The notes beneath the pieces were generated by a model. That model made no database searches and was not told the origin of the DNA. It worked only from the letters and a program-made list of their open reading frames with translations. From an uncultured Oscillospiraceae bacterium (GTDB lineage: Bacteria > Bacillota > Clostridia > Oscillospirales > Acutalibacteraceae), in contig URYP01000047.1 of NCBI GenBank assembly GCA_900552115.1, positions 1 through 15,624 on the forward strand: a DNA stretch of 15,624 nt, read 5' to 3'. Within the stretch, counting starts at the first letter, position 1. Each line of letters starts with the position of its first letter. Below, one piece after another: positions 13,219-15,624 of the stretch. Position numbers and translations under genes: made by a program.

Positions 13219-14481
13219 ATGGACAGTGACAGTTTTCTGATCCTAATTGCGATTATCTGCGTAATTCTATCCGGGTATTTTTCCGCGACCGAAACGGCCT
13301 TTTCTTCCATGAACGTCATCCGGATGAAGGCCTACGCCGATGACGGAAACCGCCGCGCCGCCCTGGCGCTCAAAATGGTGAATTCTTACGACAAGCTGCT
13401 CTCTACCATCCTGATCGGCAACAATATCGTCAATATTCTCATGGCGTCGCTGGCCACCGTGCTGTTTGTACGGCATTTCGGAGACGTGGGCGCCAGCCTG
13501 TCGACGCTGGTCACCACCGTGATCGTGCTGATTTTTGGCGAAATCTCTCCCAAAAGCCTGGCGAAAGAATCCCCGGAATCCTTTGCTATGTTCTCCGCCC
13601 CAATCCTGCACGTGCTGCTGGTGGTGCTGACACCCTTAAATTTCCTATTTGTGCAATGGAAAAAGCTGCTGTCGCGGCTATTCAAGTCCAAGCGGGATGA
13701 TTCCATCACCGAACGGGAACTGCTCACCATGGTGGAGGAGGCGGCCCACGAAGGCGGTATCGACGAGCAGGAAAGCGAGCTGATCCGCAGCGCCATCGAG
13801 TTCAACGATGTGGAGGCAATCGATATTTTTACACCCCGCGTAGATGTGGTTGGGGTCCCCGAGGACGCCGACCGGAACACGGTCGCCCGCATTTTTACCG
13901 CTTCGGGGCATTCCCGGCTGCCGGTTTACCGCGAAACCATGGACAATATTGTGGGGCTCGTCCACCAACGCGACTTTTATCTGCTGCCGCCGGAGCAGGA
14001 CGACATCCGCTCCATTGTCAAGCCCGCCCTGTTCATTACCAAATCCATGAAAATCGGCGACCTGCTGCGTATGCTGCAAAAAAACAAATCCCATATGGCC
14101 GTGATTTGCGACGAATTCGGCGGCACCATGGGCATTGTAACCATGGAGGACATCCTCGAGGAGCTGGTAGGAGACATCTGGGATGAACACGAGGTGGTGG
14201 TGCAGGACATCGTGCCCATTGATGAAACCACCTTTCGCGTCAAGGGCAGCGCCGATCTCGACGAATTCCTGGAATTTTTCCATCTGGCCAGGGACGTGGA
14301 TGAGGAGGCGTCGACCGTCAACGGCTGGGCGCTGTCCCATCTGGGGGAAATTCCGGACCCGGGCGATCGGTTTACCGCCGATCACCTGTCCGTGACCGTG
14401 GAACAGGTGGATAACCAGAGAATACGCGATTTGCTTGTCACGGTTCAGCCGCCGGCCCCTAATCCAGATACACAAAAATAA
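13219..14481 (+). CDS. CNNM-CBS-CorC/HlyC family membrane protein (hemolysin-family, putative Mg2+/Co2+ exporter)
   Basis: The ATG at 13219 is the only possible start: an in-frame TAA lies at 13210. The 420-residue protein has the CNNM (DUF21) membrane domain at about 1-150, with GYFSATETAFSSMN (19-32), ILIGNNIVNI (64-73) and IFGEISPKSLA (105-115). Two CBS domains follow at about 203-325, including TPRVDVVGVP and GGTMGIVTMEDILEELVGDI. The C-terminal CorC/HlyC domain spans about 335-412 (TFRVKGSADLDEFLEFF, VNGWALSHLGEIPDPGD). Members of this family (CorC, MpfA, YrkA types) are implicated in divalent metal efflux, with ATP sensed by the CBS pair; the old name hemolysin is misleading. Domain order and length are typical. 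It stands alone, convergent with the ATPase gene. Confidence 0.93.
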   Translation: MDSDSFLILIAIICVILSGYFSATETAFSSMNVIRMKAYADDGNRRAALALKMVNSYDKLLSTILIGNNIVNILMASLATVLFVRHFGDVGASLSTLVTTVIVLIFGEISPKSLAKESPESFAMFSAPILHVLLVVLTPLNFLFVQWKKLLSRLFKSKRDDSITERELLTMVEEAAHEGGIDEQESELIRSAIEFNDVEAIDIFTPRVDVVGVPEDADRNTVARIFTASGHSRLPVYRETMDNIVGLVHQRDFYLLPPEQDDIRSIVKPALFITKSMKIGDLLRMLQKNKSHMAVICDEFGGTMGIVTMEDILEELVGDIWDEHEVVVQDIVPIDETTFRVKGSADLDEFLEFFHLARDVDEEASTVNGWALSHLGEIPDPGDRFTADHLSVTVEQVDNQRIRDLLVTVQPPAPNPDTQK

Positions 14482-14490
14482 CGACTATAA

Positions 14491-14524
14491 AGGCCGCTCC
14501 CGAAAATACGGGAGCGGCCCTTTT
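14491..14524. terminator. Bidirectional intrinsic terminator between convergent genes
   Basis: GGCCGCTCCCG (14492-14502) and CGGGAGCGGCC (14509-14519) form a perfect eleven-pair stem with an AAAATA loop. On the plus strand CTTTT follows; on the minus strand TTTATA follows. It lies ten bases after the CNNM gene stop and about ten before the ATPase stop, so it serves both. Confidence 0.9.
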
Positions 14525-14532
14525 CACATATT

Positions 14533-15624
14533 TTAATCCAGCCGGTCGGATAGGGCATGGATTTTTTGCCGGATCCACCGCCAACTGCGCTCGTACCACC
14601 CAAACACCCACATCACCATCCGTGTGGCCGGATACAGCAGTAGCAAAAACACGGCCAGCACCAGCCATCCCTGCAGGTCAAGGGGCGACAGAGAAAAGAA
14701 CGATCCAAACGCAAACACCAGCACCGTCATAGAGACCGCCATCGCCCCCCAAATGATGCGCCGCTTCCAGTCGAACGGTTTGCAGACCTGGTAGAGTACC
14801 AACATGCCGTTGACCGACAGCACCAGCGCCGCGATGGTGGACAGGGAGGCAGTGGAAAAATCGAACGCATAGGCGAACGCTTCCACCCCAACGATGGCGA
14901 ACAGCGCCGCCAGCCCGCCGGGAAACGCGTGACGCAGGACATTGGGCATAAACCGCCCTTTAACCAGGCTCTTGTTCGGCTCCAGCGCCAGGAAAAAGGA
15001 GGGGATGCCGATGGTGAAAGCACTGATCAGAGTGAGCTGCATGGGAACGACTGGATACGGGATGCTGACAAACACGGTAATAATGGCCAGCAAAAAAGAA
15101 AAGATGTTTTTGACAAGGAACAGAGAGGCCGCCCGCTCGATGTTATTGATGACGCGGCGGCCTTCCAGCACCACCTGCGGCATGGCGGAAAAGTCGGATT
15201 CCAGCAGTACCAGCTGCGCCGCCTGACAGGCGGCCTCGCTGCCCGAGGCCATCGCGATGCCGATGTCGGCGTCCTTGAGGGCCAGCACATCGTTGACGCC
15301 GTCGCCCGTCATGGCGACATGGTGGCCCGCCTTTTGCAGCGCTTTGACAAACGCACGCTTCTGGTTGGGCGTCACCCGCCCGAACACGGTGTATTCCTCC
15401 ACCGCTTTTTCAATGGCCTCGTCGTCCTGGAGGGTCGACGCGTCCACATACCGCCCCGCGTCCGCGATGCCGGCGCGGAGCGCCACCTGCGACACCGTCA
15501 TGGGGTTATCCCCGGAGATCACCTTGATGGCCACGCCCTGCTCCGCGAAATACCGGAAGGTCTCCGGCGTCAGCAGGTTGCGAACATTACTGTACCGGAA
15601 GCAAGAATGATTCAGATCCAGCCA
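14533..15624 (-). CDS. Cation-transporting P-type ATPase, C-terminal part (N-terminus beyond window)
   Basis: The frame is open to the window edge and gives 363 residues of the C-terminal half. Visible motifs are ETFRYFAEQGVAIKVISGDNP of the P domain (read in part), then VFGRVTPNQKRAFVKALQ, the phosphatase-loop signature TGDGVND, and ALKDADIGIAMASGSEAA. These are followed by the hinge VVLEGRRVINNIERAASLFL and about six membrane segments. The phosphorylated DKTGT motif is upstream of the window. The overall look resembles the CtpE-like branch of bacterial P-type ATPases, which may take up calcium, but the ion cannot be assigned from this part. The first 20 or so residues at the window edge fit the family poorly. 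The stop is TAA at 14533, just after the shared terminator. Confidence 0.9.
   Translation of the reverse strand, partial: WLDLNHSCFRYSNVRNLLTPETFRYFAEQGVAIKVISGDNPMTVSQVALRAGIADAGRYVDASTLQDDEAIEKAVEEYTVFGRVTPNQKRAFVKALQKAGHHVAMTGDGVNDVLALKDADIGIAMASGSEAACQAAQLVLLESDFSAMPQVVLEGRRVINNIERAASLFLVKNIFSFLLAIITVFVSIPYPVVPMQLTLISAFTIGIPSFFLALEPNKSLVKGRFMPNVLRHAFPGGLAALFAIVGVEAFAYAFDFSTASLSTIAALVLSVNGMLVLYQVCKPFDWKRRIIWGAMAVSMTVLVFAFGSFFSLSPLDLQGWLVLAVFLLLLYPATRMVMWVFGWYERSWRWIRQKIHALSDRLD

Overview
The window reads like chromosomal DNA of a high-GC, gut-type Clostridia (my guess is the Oscillospirales/Ruminococcaceae area). The reasons are strong AAGGAGG-type ribosome binding sites, sigma-A promoters with intrinsic terminators, a zinc-type S14, a zinc-ribbon L24 and a purine riboswitch. 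This is inferred from gene content and style, not from a database match.

Layout. (1) Positions 1-831, minus strand: one uninterrupted frame that starts as ribosomal protein S5 and turns, inside an 18-base stretch (673-690), into the middle of a MATE-family transporter. This is most likely an assembly misjoin. (2) Positions 847-8848, minus strand: the S10-spc ribosomal protein supercluster, transcribed right to left as rpsJ-rplC-rplD-rplW-rplB-rpsS-rplV-rpsC-rplP-rpmC-rpsQ-rplN-rplX-rplE-rpsN-rpsH-rplF-rplR-(rpsE). Most gaps are short, several genes overlap by 1 or 4 bases, and many starts are GTG or TTG. (3) Positions 8849-9230: the promoter and a roughly 340-base structured leader of this operon, including what looks like an intrinsic terminator (attenuator) before rpsJ. 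(4) Positions 9260-11586, minus strand: a separate two-gene flavoprotein operon. It has its own sigma-A promoter, a guanine-class purine riboswitch in the leader, an uncharacterised FAD-dependent dehydrogenase, a flavin reductase-like protein, and a terminator. (5) Positions 11661-13128, plus strand: a divergently transcribed gene for a membrane-anchored protein with seven short RCC1-type repeats. (6) Positions 13219-14481, plus strand: a CNNM/CBS/CorC-type membrane protein. (7) Positions 14533-15624, minus strand: the C-terminal part of a P-type cation ATPase, convergent with the previous gene and separated from it by a shared GC-rich terminator.

The most interesting points are the guanine riboswitch in front of a flavoprotein operon, where it is not the usual purine transport or salvage control; the overlap between its P1 helix and a terminator, which suggests a ligand-ON switch; and the long attenuator-bearing leader of the S10 operon. 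The S5-MATE join is striking but probably artefactual. No mobile elements, CRISPR arrays, tRNAs or rRNAs were seen.
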